A model generated the notes under the pieces. That model was not told the DNA's origin and did no database searches. It saw only the letters and a program-made list of their open reading frames with translations. Below, piece by piece: positions 34,346 through 45,310 of a stretch of 64,000 nucleotides of DNA. The DNA comes from Coccinella septempunctata (lineage: Eukaryota; Arthropoda; Insecta; Coleoptera; Coccinellidae), in contig NC_058193.1 in the NCBI RefSeq assembly GCF_907165205.1, positions 38,085,021-38,149,020 of the forward strand, written 5' to 3'. Every line of letters begins with the position of its first letter. Positions within the stretch are counted from its first letter, which is position 1. Position numbers and translations under genes: made by a program.

Positions 34346-34699
34346 AAGGGTGAGTATTTGACTTGTACAAATATTTTCACAGCAGATTCTTGAGGTAAAA
34401 AAAAATAGTTTTTTCCTTCATCATTTCATCCAAATCGGCTCGGTTTGAAAGATACTGGCTGTTTCAAAACCATCAAAAAATTTATTTTCAGTTCTCACAT
34501 GTGTATTGTCACAGATTAAGCTAGTTATTCAGAGGGTGATTTTGTTTTTTTAGGAGTGGCACAGCTCATTATGAAAACTTAAACTGACTATACCTTTTTA
34601 TCAGGGCCGAATCAGAAAAAATGGTATGAAAACAAATGTTTCATTTGATCTCAAAAATCTACTGTTGAAATATTTGTACGTGTGAACGACTCATCCTGT
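34346..34699. mobile_element. Family B MITE, complete copy (B4)
   Basis: Inverted ends 'agggtgagtatttgacttgt' and, at the right, the complement of 'ggatgagtcgttcacacgta', each followed inward by 'caaatattt', 'acag.agatt' and 'gag'. About 350 bp, non-coding. It contains 'tcacatgtgtattgtcacag' centrally. Confidence 0.8.
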
Positions 34700-34957
34700 G
34701 TAATACGGTTCTGCTGACCTACAGAGCCGATCTGTACAAGAAACTCTATAATACTGCCCTCTCTAAGTATGAATCCATTCATTCCAAACATTGAATTCTG
34801 TACAATCGTTTTCAACAAAATCAGAATTGCTTCGAATGATTTCCGGTTCTGTAGGATAAATGACGAAGGGTTAAAAAGGGATTAAGATTGAGGGATGTAA
34901 TCGAAGAATCCCTGGGAGCAGGGAAAAGTCACTTCGTCTCAACAGCTCTCCCCGGAA

Positions 34958-35090
34958 TTAAAATTTGAACTGATTAGATTTCGATGCTGACATCATCTGA
35001 TGAGAAAGCTCAACTAATTCCTCTGCTGTTGGACATTTTTCTGGAAGAATTAGGGGACATCCCAATATTGAAATTCGTGGTCTAACTTCT
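34958..35090 (-). pseudogene. Inverted, broken duplicate of the second exon at 35734-35897
   Basis: On the minus strand this copy shares the C-terminal reading EELVELSHQMMSASKSNQFK and stop with the right arm, with one amino acid difference there. It lacks a 40-bp block found in the right copy and has a TAA where the right copy has CAA, so the frame used by the spliced right-hand gene is broken. A different upstream frame is open instead (34958-35164). The duplicated segment stops near the splice acceptor of the right copy. Confidence 0.45.
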
Positions 35091-35570
35091 CCATGGCAAG
35101 AATTGACGGAAATGGATTGATTCGAAGCAGAAATGTTCGTTGCAAATAAATCAAGATTCCTCAATTATCGGAAAGAACTTCCTCGAAGAACCATAAACGC
35201 TTCGGAATACAATCAGCGACATGGACCATCCATTTTCATTTCCTTGTCGGCCTAATCCCTTTCATCCACACACGCGTCAATTAGTCGCGAACTTTCTCGC
35301 ACAAAATCCCCCAAATCAGATACGAAGTCCGCAATATTTACCCAGTAAATGTATTATTCTAATTTAAGGTCACTGTTCGTTTTATATTTCTGCCGATTAG
35401 ACGGTATATCCCCCGCTCGGCGTAGCCCTGCGACCGCAGATAATGAAGAAGCCCAACTCTTTAGATACACACAGGAAGGGAGCGGGGCATCGGAATGACG
35501 GCTTCATCGGGACCTAATCCGCTTAATAGATTCAAGCCAAGAAGCTCCTGATGCTGCCCAACCCTTTCAG
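35091..35570. other. Palindrome centre, unique
   Basis: Non-duplicated spacer between the arms, GC-richer after 35390. An acceptor-like pyrimidine tract (gcccaaccctttcag) ends it at 35570, just before the candidate exon. Nothing else is recognisable. Confidence 0.5.
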
Positions 35571-35577
35571 CTCAGCC

Positions 35578-35897
35578 ATGTTGAACATAAGATCCGATAA
35601 GTCAAACCCTAACGCGGCGTTTGTCCACGACAAATATTACGGTAGGTCGACTCCCTAATTTGGCGGATTTTGGATTCGATTCGTTTGTTTTTCCGAAAGT
35701 TTCGACTTTTCACTTTCATTATGATCATTATAGGCCGCAAATTTCAATATTGGGATGTCCCCCAATTATTCCAAAAAAATTTCCTACAACAGAGTTCAAT
35801 GGAAATCTATCTAATCAAGTGTTTCCATACAGAGGAATTAGTTGATCTTTCTCATCAGATGATGTCAGCATCGAAATCTAATCAGTTCAAATTTTAA
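35578..35897 (+). CDS. Candidate two-exon small gene, unrecognised product
   Basis: Exon 1 (35571-35641, ATG at 35578) follows a strong acceptor (ccaaccctttcag) and ends at the donor G|gtaggt. The intron is 35642-35733 (92 bp, ending tgatcattatag). Exon 2 is 35734-35897. Joining them keeps one frame of 75 codons that starts MLNIRSDKSNPNAAFVHDKY and ends ASKSNQFKF before TAA. The acceptor before exon 1 suggests this may be the 3' part of a longer gene (frame open through Ser-Ala upstream of the ATG). Exon 2 and downstream DNA are duplicated in inverted orientation on the left. I see no known domain, signal peptide or membrane segment. The phase match supports it, but the length is short enough for chance. 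Confidence 0.4.
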
Positions 35898-36207
35898 ATC
35901 CAGGGAGAGCTGTTGGGACGAAGTGACTTCTCCCTGTTCCCAAGGATTCTTCGATTACATCCCTCAATCTTAATCCCTTTTTAACCCTTCGTCATTTATC
36001 CTACAGAACCAGAAATGATTTTAAGCAATTCGTATTTTGTTGAAAACGATTGTACATAACTCAGTGTTTGGAATAAATGGATTCATACTCAGAGAAGGCA
36101 GTGTTATAGAGGTTTCTCTAGTGATGTTAACAAAATAGAATAGTGCGAATCTTTCATATAGATTGAAAACGAAAAAGTGCCTCTGTAGGTCGGCAGAACC
36201 GTAATAC

Positions 36208-36519
36208 ACAGGATGAGTCTTTCACTCGTACAAATATCTCAACGGTAGATTCTTCAGATTAATGAAAAAAAGATATAGCCATTTTAAGTTTTCATAATGA
36301 GCTGTGCCACTCCTAAAAAAACAAAATCACCCACTGAATGACTAGCTTGATCTGTGACAATACACATGTGAGAACTGAAAATAAATTTTTTTATGGTTTT
36401 GCAATAGCCTGTTTCTTTCAAACCGAGCCGATTTGGATGAAATGATGAGGGAAAAAACTGTTTCTTTCGACCTCAAGAATCTGCTGTTAAAATATTTGTA
36501 TGAGTCAAAGACTCACCCC
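36208..36519. mobile_element. Family B MITE, complete copy (B5)
   Basis: Mirror image of B4: starts 'acaggatgagtctttcactc', ends 'gagtcaaagactcacccc', with 'acaatacacatgtgagaact' inside. About 310 bp, non-coding. It is part of the palindrome arm, so it was copied along with its surroundings. Confidence 0.8.
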
Positions 36520-36539
36520 ACTTAATTTATTATTTCGTA

Positions 36540-37255
36540 AGCTATTCCTTTTTTTATGATAGATTGATCCTTTGCGAATAGAAAATTTCAATTTTCATTG
36601 ATCTACCGCGAACAGTTCAGATTTTATGATTTTTTCTGCGAAGGTCCTAAATTTCCCATTTTTCATCGACCATAACTGGAAATATAAATTTTTAAAAAAA
36701 TATCTGTTTGCATATTCGTTATCTACACCCTCGAATTAGTCGACAGTATAAATTTGGTTTCGATCGGAGACAAAAAAATTTTTTCAAAAAATCGCAATTT
36801 TTCCATGCATATGTATGGAAAAATTCGAAAAATTTTTGATTTTCTCGATTCCGACCAAAATTGAAATATTCACTATATCGTGGGCGTAGATCACGAAAAT
36901 GCAAACAGAATTTTGCTAAAAGGATTAGTTTTCAAGTTATGGTCGATGGAAAATTCGAAATTTTGGACCTTCGCGTAAAAAATCAGAAAATCTAAACTAT
37001 TCGTGGTAGGTGGATGAAAAGTGAATTTTTTCATTCAAAAAGGATCAATCCATCACCAAAAAAATTGGCATATGACCAGTGCCTCATTTCTGGCTGCTAC
37101 AGCTCCTCAAAGTTGACCCATTTTTTCGAAATTTTTCACTGAAAGTGATTTATTTCTTGAAATAATAATCCAAGGAAAAATCAAATTGCATATTCGTAAT
37201 CAGCGACCTCGAATTAGTCAAAAAAATGACCCCAGTTCGATATATTTCGAAAAAT
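36540..37255. mobile_element. Family P foldback element, right-arm copy
   Basis: Inverted counterpart of 33616-34335, with the centre 'ccatgcatatgtatgg' near 36812 and the outer end 'gttcgatatattt'. No coding frame. Confidence 0.75.
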
Positions 37256-37352
37256 AAAATTTTTTCGGATTTAGAATAATTTCATCTGCTACTTGTGTTT
37301 ACCCGCGCTCCACCACCCAAAATTATCTTGAACAAAAAATTACTCATTTAGC

Positions 37353-37457
37353 TATATCGACCCTGGCCATTTTACTCATCAATACAAGGTCGTAGATCAC
37401 GAATATGCAATAAAACAATTTCTAGGATCAGTATTTTGGGAAATAAATCACTATGCA
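37353..37457 (+). mobile_element. Family P terminal fragment
   Basis: 'tatatcgaccctggccattt' then 'aaggtcgtagatcacgaata' and 'ttctaggatcagtattttgg' match the outer ~100 bp of family P. It lies just outside the palindrome and is cut off at 'atcactatgcag'. Confidence 0.65.
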
Positions 37458-38049
37458 GTTTTTACTTTTCTGTTTCTTTTCTTTTCTCCCTTTCCTCTAA
37501 TTGAAAATGAAATTCTCTCGATTTTGGGTCGAAACCATCGAAATAATGCATCAACGCGAGTCGATACAACGCCAAAAAGGGGCACACGAAGACCTACAAG
37601 ATAGGAGGAAAATTAATGCCTGATATCTAGCACACACAATGAGGCATCTCGGATAATCCGACCGTTCGTAATTTGCGACCTTCCCGGCAGATTTCTAATA
37701 TTGCTCATAAGTATTGTTTTGACATAAGGGAAAATTTGTTGAAGTATCATATATTATTATTCCACGAATAATATCAAGTTTAATAAACACGGCTTCATTA
37801 AAAGTACACTGAGGCGAGCAGTCCCTAGACTAGTCTATATAATAAAGTATGGGTTACCATGGCAAATTGTTACCGCGATTCCACCTGAAGTTCTGCCTGT
37901 TTTCATTCGGGTAATATATCGAAAGCCGCCAGAAGGATGCCGAAGATTGAGTTTGTTCCCCGATATTAGTTGTCGAAGAATTATTAGTTGTTTCCTCGGA
38001 AGAGGAAGGGAATGATGGACTTTTTTATTGTTCATTCATTGTTATAATC
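37458..38049. other. No recognisable gene
   Basis: Unique AT-rich sequence. A 66-codon minus-strand frame at 37835-38035 has no recognisable domain. Confidence 0.4.
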
Positions 38050-38120
38050 ATCAAAAAAGTGTTTCTTTCAACCTCAAGAATCACCTGTTGTAATATTCGT
38101 ACGAATCAAAAACTCACCCT
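38050..38120. mobile_element. Family B end fragment (B6)
   Basis: 'gtttctttcaacctcaagaa' followed by 'tcgtacgaatcaaaaactca' and 'ccct' matches the right terminus of family B. Everything further inward is missing. It touches the snap-back MITE that starts at 38121. Confidence 0.6.
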
Positions 38121-38339
38121 GTATATGAGGGGTTCATAGCAGCCCAGTTTTGAGATCAATTCAAAAATGACTTCTTTAGATTTTAAAAGGTTAGCAAATG
38201 TAAGCTTCTTAAATTCTAAACTTTTTAAATCTAAAGAAGTCACTTTTGAATTAATTGGTGATAAACAACTTCTAAGCCATTCATCTCAAAACTAGGCTGC
38301 ATGGACTTGGTTCATTTCAGCTATGAACCCCTCATATAC
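38121..38339. mobile_element. Small snap-back MITE
   Basis: A perfect 20-bp terminal inverted repeat: GTATATGAGGGGTTCATAGC at 38121-38140 and its complement at 38320-38339. An imperfect inner inverted repeat follows ('agttttgagat' and 'gacttctttagattt' with partners near 38240 and 38285). 219 bp, no ORF. Confidence 0.8.
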
Positions 38340-38455
38340 TACTCGAAAATTGAAGTGGATATTCGAAAGAAAAACTTTCAACAAAACCTTGAGAAGCCTC
38401 TCTATTTTTATGCATATTCATAGAAATTTTCCAGCATAGTTTGAGGAAACTATAC

Positions 38456-39554
38456 TATACATTCACTTTTATTTTATCCCTCGGTTGGCCATGAAAATTT
38501 GACACATTTCACTCTTTATAGTACGAAAATGTGGGGTTATGACGCTTGTCAAAACATTTTTGGGTTTTAAATCAACGCTATGTTTGCCCGCTCTACGTAA
38601 AAGTTTCTGTTATTACGTATTTTATCACAATGTTGAATCTCTTCCGAAAATATGTGATGAACATAATTGGAGTTCATACAAACTGATTGAAGGCATACCA
38701 AATCCAGTTATTTGCATGGAAAATACAAGAGATCAGTATAATATCATAATATGCACTAGCTTGAGGAGAGTTAATGTTCGTTATCTTCTTGGCTAAAGTT
38801 TGAATACGTTACATCAGTTGTAGATTTCAAAAATATTAACCCGGAGATGAAGTGCATATGATGCAGTGGTTGGGAATGGGTATCTCCCGAAGGAATTGAC
38901 AGATAATTACAAGAATGTTAAATTCTTCAGCAAAAATCATCTTGCAACAATATAAGTTAAAGAAATTAAAGGAAGTTTCAAGTGAAGATTAACTTCACCT
39001 TTGAACAAAAATTTCACAACAGGAACAATGTATAGGACAAGTCAAATGAAAAATAGAAAAATCAATTTTCGGGAACTTATTCTACGATGACATTCATCGA
39101 AAATCCTGTACTAAACTTTTCGCATTAATTCACTCAAACATAAAATTCTCAAATGCCATCACTTTTTTGGGTCTCCCAATAGAAGGAAATTCTTTGTCGT
39201 CCCCTTCATTCACAATATTTCTGACTGTGGAAATATTCAGCTGAAATATAAGTCGTTTAGATTGAGATGAAACATTATATAAATTCTCTTACATTGAATA
39301 TGTTCGCTACTGTCTGACGTATTGTGGAATTTAGAATATCAGGGTATAACTATTTGAATGAGAGGACCTGAATTCTGAATAGCACTCCCTGAAACCCTGT
39401 CTCTTTTTTCAATCAGCATTTTCGTAAAAAAAATTGATATTATTTGTGGCAACGGCGTTATGACATTAACGTTTCATGCCAACCTTACTCCGTTTTAGTT
39501 GAGAAAATTATTTCATGGCCAACCGACAGCTAAAATCAATGTGAATGGAGCATA
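38456..39554 (-). mobile_element. Family A TIR transposon, copy A2 (inverted)
   Basis: Inverted relative to A1 and A3. It starts 'tatacattcacttttatttt', with 'tcggttggccatg', and ends 'gccaaccgacagctaaaat' plus 'gaatggagcatac'. It retains the intron boundaries and GRPKK-region homology on the minus strand. Here the first exon reads MLIEKRDRVSGSAIQNSG before a stop. The opposite-strand ORF 38539-38796 is conserved among copies only because the element is. Confidence 0.75.
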
Positions 39555-42500
39555 CGTCAATTCATCGTTACGAAAAACGTATCTAATTTTCACAACCTTA
39601 AAAACAGTCCTCACGAAATCTTCTATGTGCAAGGAAAAGGGAATCGAGCAATGGAACAACAACCTCCTTGGAAAGTTTTCCAACTTTGGAAAGTTCTTCG
39701 AATCGATAGCTCCAAGGATGGTGTCCTTATCGAGCTGTCGGGAAGGAGAGAAGGGAACTCTTCGTAGTTCGAAGAATGGCCTTAAAATTTTACAGATGTT
39801 TTCATTCCACCTACGCTCTCCAGAAGAATTCTGGACGAAATGAATGTATTTGTTGCAGTTGAAGCAATTCAAGCGTTTCTATGCGAGATATTCTTTGCAT
39901 GAAAGTATTTCCTAGTTTGTACTATCGCTATACAGGGAGTGAAAGAAAATAGTGAAACAAAAATCAAGGGTCATTTTCAAAATTTTTTCTTGGGAACCAG
40001 AAATTGGGCTGATATTCTATAGGGGCGAGAGGGTTATCAAAACAGACTTTGCATCATTATGATAAGGGAATAAAATTGATAGTCAACACATGAATATATT
40101 CCATATTCCTTCTCCCTGTAATATAAAATTCCTAACGAAAAAATAAGTAAAACCTATCGAAAAATGGCAATATCAACAGACCGAGACCCTTGGGCGGTTT
40201 TTTCAGACGTCGAAAATAACACCGCACATGATTGAATGCGGTGGTATCTTTTATAATGCACCCTTGAAGTCTGCCAAGTCTTTACGAGATATAAATGTGG
40301 AGCTCGGCTGCAGTTTTCATGAATAATGTAGGGTCTTCGCGCGACAGTCTGTCTCTCCTGGCCCCGACACGATAAGAAAAGAAAAGATTCAAATTGAAAA
40401 TTAGTTACCTCCACAATTGGCGACTGATGCTGAGGTGAATTCACAAATAGGTGATTTATAACGGGGAGAACTTATGAGGTTTTTCTCTCGGCGAGAAGCT
40501 TCTCGATATTCGACTCTGTAGGAAGATTATGTTGCACCATAGGAGGATTTTCCCCTACCCAGAATGATATTTGGTTAATCTCCCTCATTTTCCTTTAATT
40601 CCATGCATAGACTTATGTATGATTCTAAGGTGGAGTTAATTTAAATGAAAGCTTTGGCTAGCGTATTTTTACGCCACCTAAGAAAGTGCATATATCGAAT
40701 TTATGATGATATCTTTGAGCATGAATAATTCAGATTAATTTTGGTGAATTTTTCCAGTCGGTGTCAAAGTTTCTACCATTATTTTCTTCTATTCCTTGCG
40801 TGTGCAAGAAATGAGCGATTGTCAGCTCTAATTCACTTCAAACTGCGAAATTTTTGAAGAGATAATTTAGTTAAATAAATTATCGTGTGTTTTTCCTACT
40901 GTTTGCAGCAGTTTGTTGTCATATGGACAACCGAACACTTCGAATCCCTTTGTCATACTTCTCCAGACCCCCAGCCCTAAATCATGACAAGACCCGACCC
41001 TTAATGAACCAGAAAAACGGGAGAAAGACACTCTCCGTCATATCCCGTAATAAAATAATTATATGGAGAGATTTTCCATCCTGCCGGAGCCTGCCGGATT
41101 TTCCTGCATAAATCCTCGTGTAAGTGATCGGTTAACGCCGACCCCAGTTCGGGGATTTTTCTGCCCCAGGCGAGGCAACGACTCGCAATCTCTTTCTTTT
41201 AGATTTATGAATGTAATCGCCGAAGTAACAAGTAAAATCCCCGAAAAGTTTTTTATATCGGGCCGATATTTTTCCTGTGTACGCTCTCTGGAGGACGGGG
41301 CCTTCGGTTATAATTTCTTCCGGGTCTCCGTCGCGATTTTCGCGGTCTCGGTATACAGGGTGTTCACTCGAGGCGCGGAAAAAAATTAGGAAATGAATCC
41401 TTGGACGAAAACATCTCAAATTTGCGAAGAACTATGAGATCAGATATGCATCCTTTCAGAGATATGGAGTAGGTACTTTTTTCATGTCTCCATTGATATA
41501 ATTGTAAGGGTAGGAGTACAAAAATATGTGAGAGTAATGTGGGACTTAAAATGCCGGAAATATCAAAGTGTCCTACGTTGTTATTGCTCGCCAATATCTA
41601 TAGGTATACTTCTGATTTCGAAGAACGGGCAATTTCAACTTGCAGTATCCCCTGAGTGGCTTGAAACTTTCAGCCCTTGAAGAACAGTCCAAAAATGATT
41701 TTTTCCTTGCGGAGATCTCCGGCGTTATCGATCCTCGTATGTTTCTTCCGGAAAAAATGAAATTCGTGAACAATTTCGCTCGGAAATCCAATGCGTGCAA
41801 CTTTTTACTCACGTGACATGCCGGGGTGTCCCGACTATTAAAGAAATTCATATATAATTAGGCAGGTACCGCTACCCTGAGTTTGTTTATCTTGCATCGT
41901 CACGACAAAGCATTCCGGATTATTTCCAGGAACATATCTGGCCGATCACGCTAAATTTTTCCATGTACAGACTGTTTCGACGAATATGAAAGAGTATTTC
42001 CACTCTATCCAAATGGATCTTTGATTTCAAGCTTGTAGGACCATCAATGAAAACGGCGATTCATAAAGGAATCAATCTTCAAGTAAATATTGAACGAAAT
42101 CCATAAGTTGTCGAAACCATCGTAAGCCGGCCCTGAACCCTCTTGTCCTCATGGATAGATAGGAGTCTTATCGGCGTGTTATCGCGGATAGGGTCAGGTG
42201 TACACAGCATCCGTGATTGGGGCCTCGAGCTCGTTATTTCATGCAAATCAGGTCCTCACCATGGTCATCTTCAGGTCCAGAGGATGAGACGAAATCAAGA
42301 ACCTAACATTAACTGGAAATCTCCGTTAGACTTGACTTATCTCTCTCTATTCCGAAGGTGGAAAATGCAATCGAGTCTTGGAAATTTGATCACCTTTAAT
42401 TCATCCAGTCAACTACTCATTCGTCACACTATTTACAAATGTTTTTAGGTCAGAAATAATCATATACAAGAGCTCCAAAGACGATTCTGGGGAAGAAAAA

Positions 42501-43287
42501 GCAATCTTTCACTTTGAGAAAAAATACAGACGTCAAATATGAGTCGGAATAGTGAAAACCGCCATTTTTCCCGGACCCCGCATCCTTCCGGCATCTGAAA
42601 TCGGGGTAGGAAACGGGGCGCGAGAAGTTTCTGCATATTTGTTTCGATATCGAATCGGTCTTGTAGGAATCAAAGATCTATGATGAATGGCGACGTTTGG
42701 AAGCGAGTATATTGAAATGCTTCGCTGGCTACCGGGCAAACACGGGGGGGAAAGAAAAGTTCACGGGGAAAACTCGCGTCTCAATTTCCGATTATGTTCT
42801 TAATATGGAAAGATTTTATTGGGGAGAGCTCCGTCTGAGATCGGCTGATATATTAGTTTCTGGTGCCGGTGCTGTGACGTAAATTAACTCGCAGTCACTG
42901 GCCAAGTTTCGAGAAGTTCCCCGTTTTTAATAGTTGGAATGTTCACTCAGCAGTTTTTGCTTCAGTCCCGGAGCTATTTCCACCTTTGAAGTCGATCTGC
43001 CGAAGACACAGAATGAGAAAGAAATGTTCTAGTCTATTTCTGAGAGTTTCCTTTTTTAAATATGCTCTAGCAATTTGTTTTTTCGTCATTCATCAAGGGA
43101 AATGTCATATTGAAGATTGGACAAAAGGTTTATGTCATTCACATCTTCAAAAACGAACAATGTTGAGTAGTTTGCCAATTTTCCAAGCACCTGCCTCCTC
43201 TAGATCCTAACTCTGACTTCCCAAGTCGCCATCAATGGGCTAACGACAAAGTATGACCCAATCACTTTTATAAAGGTGGAATGATTT
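39555..43287. other. No recognisable gene (3.7 kb)
   Basis: Unique sequence, GC-richer at 40880-41380 and 42540-42900. Several acceptor-like pyrimidine tracts are followed by short open frames (40916, 41930-42024, 42967-43033), but 20-30 codon frames are expected by chance. 'tatacagggtgttcactcg' at about 41353 is another CAGGGTG-type sequence. ORFs at 39499-39872, 41063-41419 and 41573-41851 show no domains. Confidence 0.4.
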
Positions 43288-43335
43288 TTTCAAGTTTTTG
43301 TAACTAGAACGGAGTAAGGTTGGCACACAGAACAG
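43288..43335 (+). mobile_element. Family A fragment
   Basis: 'tttttcaagtttttgtaact' followed by 'agaacggagtaaggttggca' matches the segment just inside the left end of family A (compare 7155-7193). About 46 bp, truncated on both sides. Confidence 0.6.
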
Positions 43336-44624
43336 CATCACAAAGTTCTTCAATAGCTGGCCCAAAAAGGCTATCTCGCTCAGTAAATTAGAACACAGGA
43401 AACAACATACACATTGGCCCTAGAAGAGGTAGATATAGCACCCAGGGGCATAGTTCTTAGAGTTTCTGCTGACTGACTGGTAAACACAACAAGGCTTTAG
43501 GTCAAGGTTTGTATGGTCTTATTACCCCTTCTATAATCTTATCTGATCTCAATCGTGGTTCGAACAGGGAAGAACATTCAGGCACAAAACATCGACTTTT
43601 CATTTAAACTGATAATTCGTCCTGCTCAGATCAGATAAGCCTAAAAATCAGTTGCCCTCCTCTAACCCACTCTCTCCTCCTCTCCTAGCGTTCAGAGATT
43701 AGCCCCAAAGCCCTTATCTCGCCAATTTCCAGAAAGCCGGAAACGCGGTATGGCAATTCATTATCTCCCTGATCATGGGGATGTTATCATGCTCCGCGGT
43801 GATAGTGTCGAGCGAAAGAGATAAAACGAATCATTGCAAAAGTCGTAGAGATGTCACTTAATCCACGCACAAACAACAAACAAGCGATATAAACGGCTGA
43901 TTTACGAGAAGGGGATTCCGTATAGGACTCTCCTCTCATTTCGGGTGCTATTGATTTATCGGAGGATGGTCGTCGAAGAATTCTGTTGAGCCAGCTTGAG
44001 GGGCAATTCGAATGTGTTATTCGAAAAGATGGATGATTTGTACAGGTTCGATCCATATTTGGTTTACAGGGGAAACTGTCACCTGCTTGGAGGAAGGTTT
44101 CTCCTTTTGCCTACTTGCACAGATTAACAAGTGTCTGCTTAGTTTACAATCGAAGGAATAGATAAACTCTGTGCCCCCTGTATGCCTGCAAACTTTCATT
44201 GGAGGCCTTTTGTGGTGGTAAAAATTCACCCTACCTATGTCCGAAAAAAATTGAGCAAGTAATGGCATTTATTCTTCGAAGAAGCATCAAAGATGATTGA
44301 AGGCTTATTTGAGGGTGATTTCTGGTTAACGTCAAAATTTAAGAACTTCTAAGAAAACACCATCGACGGTTCCCATGGACAATGGAGCTGGAGTAGATGA
44401 TGACTGAACCTGTATAGCGTTTGACAACCAGTCATCAATAAGACGAATGTAAAACCAATGCTGAGAGGAAGAAATGGACTGACTGCATTACGGTATGTCA
44501 GAAGAAATTTCTAGACCACCTATCCCCCCCAGAAATTTAATAGTATAGCGTAGCCATGTCTTATGATGAGAACTCTCAAATGATGGCCATGTATCAAAAA
44601 AGACCTGTTGGATTCCTGCTTCCA
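43336..44624. other. No clear gene; probably diverged LINE sequence at the right
   Basis: 43336-44390 is unique, with shadow ORFs only (43787-44056, 44017-44268). From about 44390 the DNA may be old LINE coding sequence upstream of the RNase H segment, but frames are too broken to read. Confidence 0.35.
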
Positions 44625-45310
44625 TTGCACGGATCATACTGATGGTTCAAAAACCGCAGGGGCTGGCACTCACATATACAGGGCAAGCTCCAAGATAGGT
44701 TAGGTTAGGATAGGTTTGGTTAGGTTAGGTTTGGTTAGGTTAGATTTGGTTAGGTTAGGTTTGAGACCTCGACTTCGTTGCTGAGGAGGGGGTTTTGGCC
44801 CCACACGAATGCGCAGTATTGTACAGCCCGCTGCGGAGAAGCCGGTATCGGTTTCCCCCTACCTCGTGGGCAAAAAAAAATAGGTTAGGTTAGGCTCCTG
44901 CGAGTGTTTTTCAGGCAGAAATTCTTAAAATCGAAAGATGCGTGGACATAAACCTGAAAAGAAACTATCAACGATGTGACATGATAGTCAAGGTGATCAA
45001 ATCACTGAACTCATCGACTCAAAGCTGGCATGGGAGTGCCGAAGGAAACTCAATGAAATAGGCAAGAACAACAGGTTCTCTTTAGTCTGGTTCACTCTGG
45101 AATCAGAGAAAACCAGGGAGCTAACAGGAAAATGCACCTATGAGAGGGAGTTTCTGGAGAAGGAAGACTAAATTCTGTAGGAATGTTCCATTACAAGCCT
45201 GCGCAAGAAAAGTCTTGGATCAGAAGTTCATTGGAGGACTGAGGACTTTGCTTTCATGAAGCCCTCTGAGATACTAGAATTTCTTGGAACTCTGGGGCTG
45301 TAGGGCGAGC
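44625..45310 (+). mobile_element. Non-LTR retrotransposon, RNase H and C-terminal end, interrupted
   Basis: Reads TDGSKTAGAGTHIY at 44645-44690, the first acidic motif of a LINE-encoded RNase H. It is then interrupted by telomere-like DNA (44695-44893) and resumes VFQAEILKIERCVDINLKRN, the next conserved RNase H segment (FQAE). Further on come the WECRRKLNEIG-like piece and the terminal KPSEILEFLGTLGL before a stop near 45303. LINEs of the I/Jockey type carry RNase H here. Frameshifts make it dead. Its last part lies within the 776-bp tandem duplication. Confidence 0.8.
44695..44893 (+). repeat. Telomere-like insert: TTAGG-type repeats around a poly(A)-tailed segment
   Basis: 44695-44762 is TTAGG/TTTGG-type repeat. 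44763-44870 is a distinct GC-rich piece starting 'tgagacctcgacttcgttgc' and ending 'ctacctcgtgggc'. An A-run to 44880 and 'taggttaggttagg' follow. A 3'-end-like piece with poly(A) directly joined to TTAGG repeats is the layout left by telomere-repeat-specific LINEs of the TRAS/SART type. That identity is inferred from layout only. The insert lies inside the RNase H reading frame of another LINE. Confidence 0.65.

Larger units (their letters stand above)
33560..35090 (+). repeat. Left arm of a giant imperfect palindrome
   Basis: Read inward, the arm holds an outer phrase (ggtggagcgcgggtaaacac), a family P foldback (33616-34335), family B copy B4 (34346-34699), and about 390 bp ending in a gene-fragment-like segment (34958-35090). 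All four parts recur in reverse order and orientation at 35734-37314. The arms differ by scattered substitutions and small indels, including a 40-bp block present only on the right. Confidence 0.9.
35734..37314 (-). repeat. Right arm of the giant palindrome
   Basis: Inverted copy of 33560-35090: exon-like segment (35734-35897), about 300 bp of downstream sequence (cttcgattacatccctcaat), family B copy B5 (36208-36519), family P copy (36540-37255), and the outer phrase ending 'tttacccgcgctccacc'. No target duplication is evident at the outer ends. Confidence 0.9.

Noticed and set aside
38539..38796. ORF conserved with 7895-8083 (NPVICxENTRDQYNIIICTS)
   Set aside because: The conservation is that of family A copies at the DNA level. 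It is antisense to the intron-containing remnant and has no start or domain of its own.
41808..41852. 22-nt micro-exon on the minus strand between 'ctttaatag' and 'gtgagt'
   Set aside because: Not a multiple of three, and the 'ccggggtgtcccgac' context looks like a transposon end rather than an exon.
41930..43033. Two terminal-exon-like frames (41930-42024 and 42967-43033) after good acceptors
   Set aside because: Frames of 22-31 codons are expected by chance after any acceptor-like site, and no partner exons or homology were seen.
44045..44056. RNA polymerase III B-box-like 'ggttcgatcc'
   Set aside because: No A-box at the right distance and no cloverleaf; the match is short.
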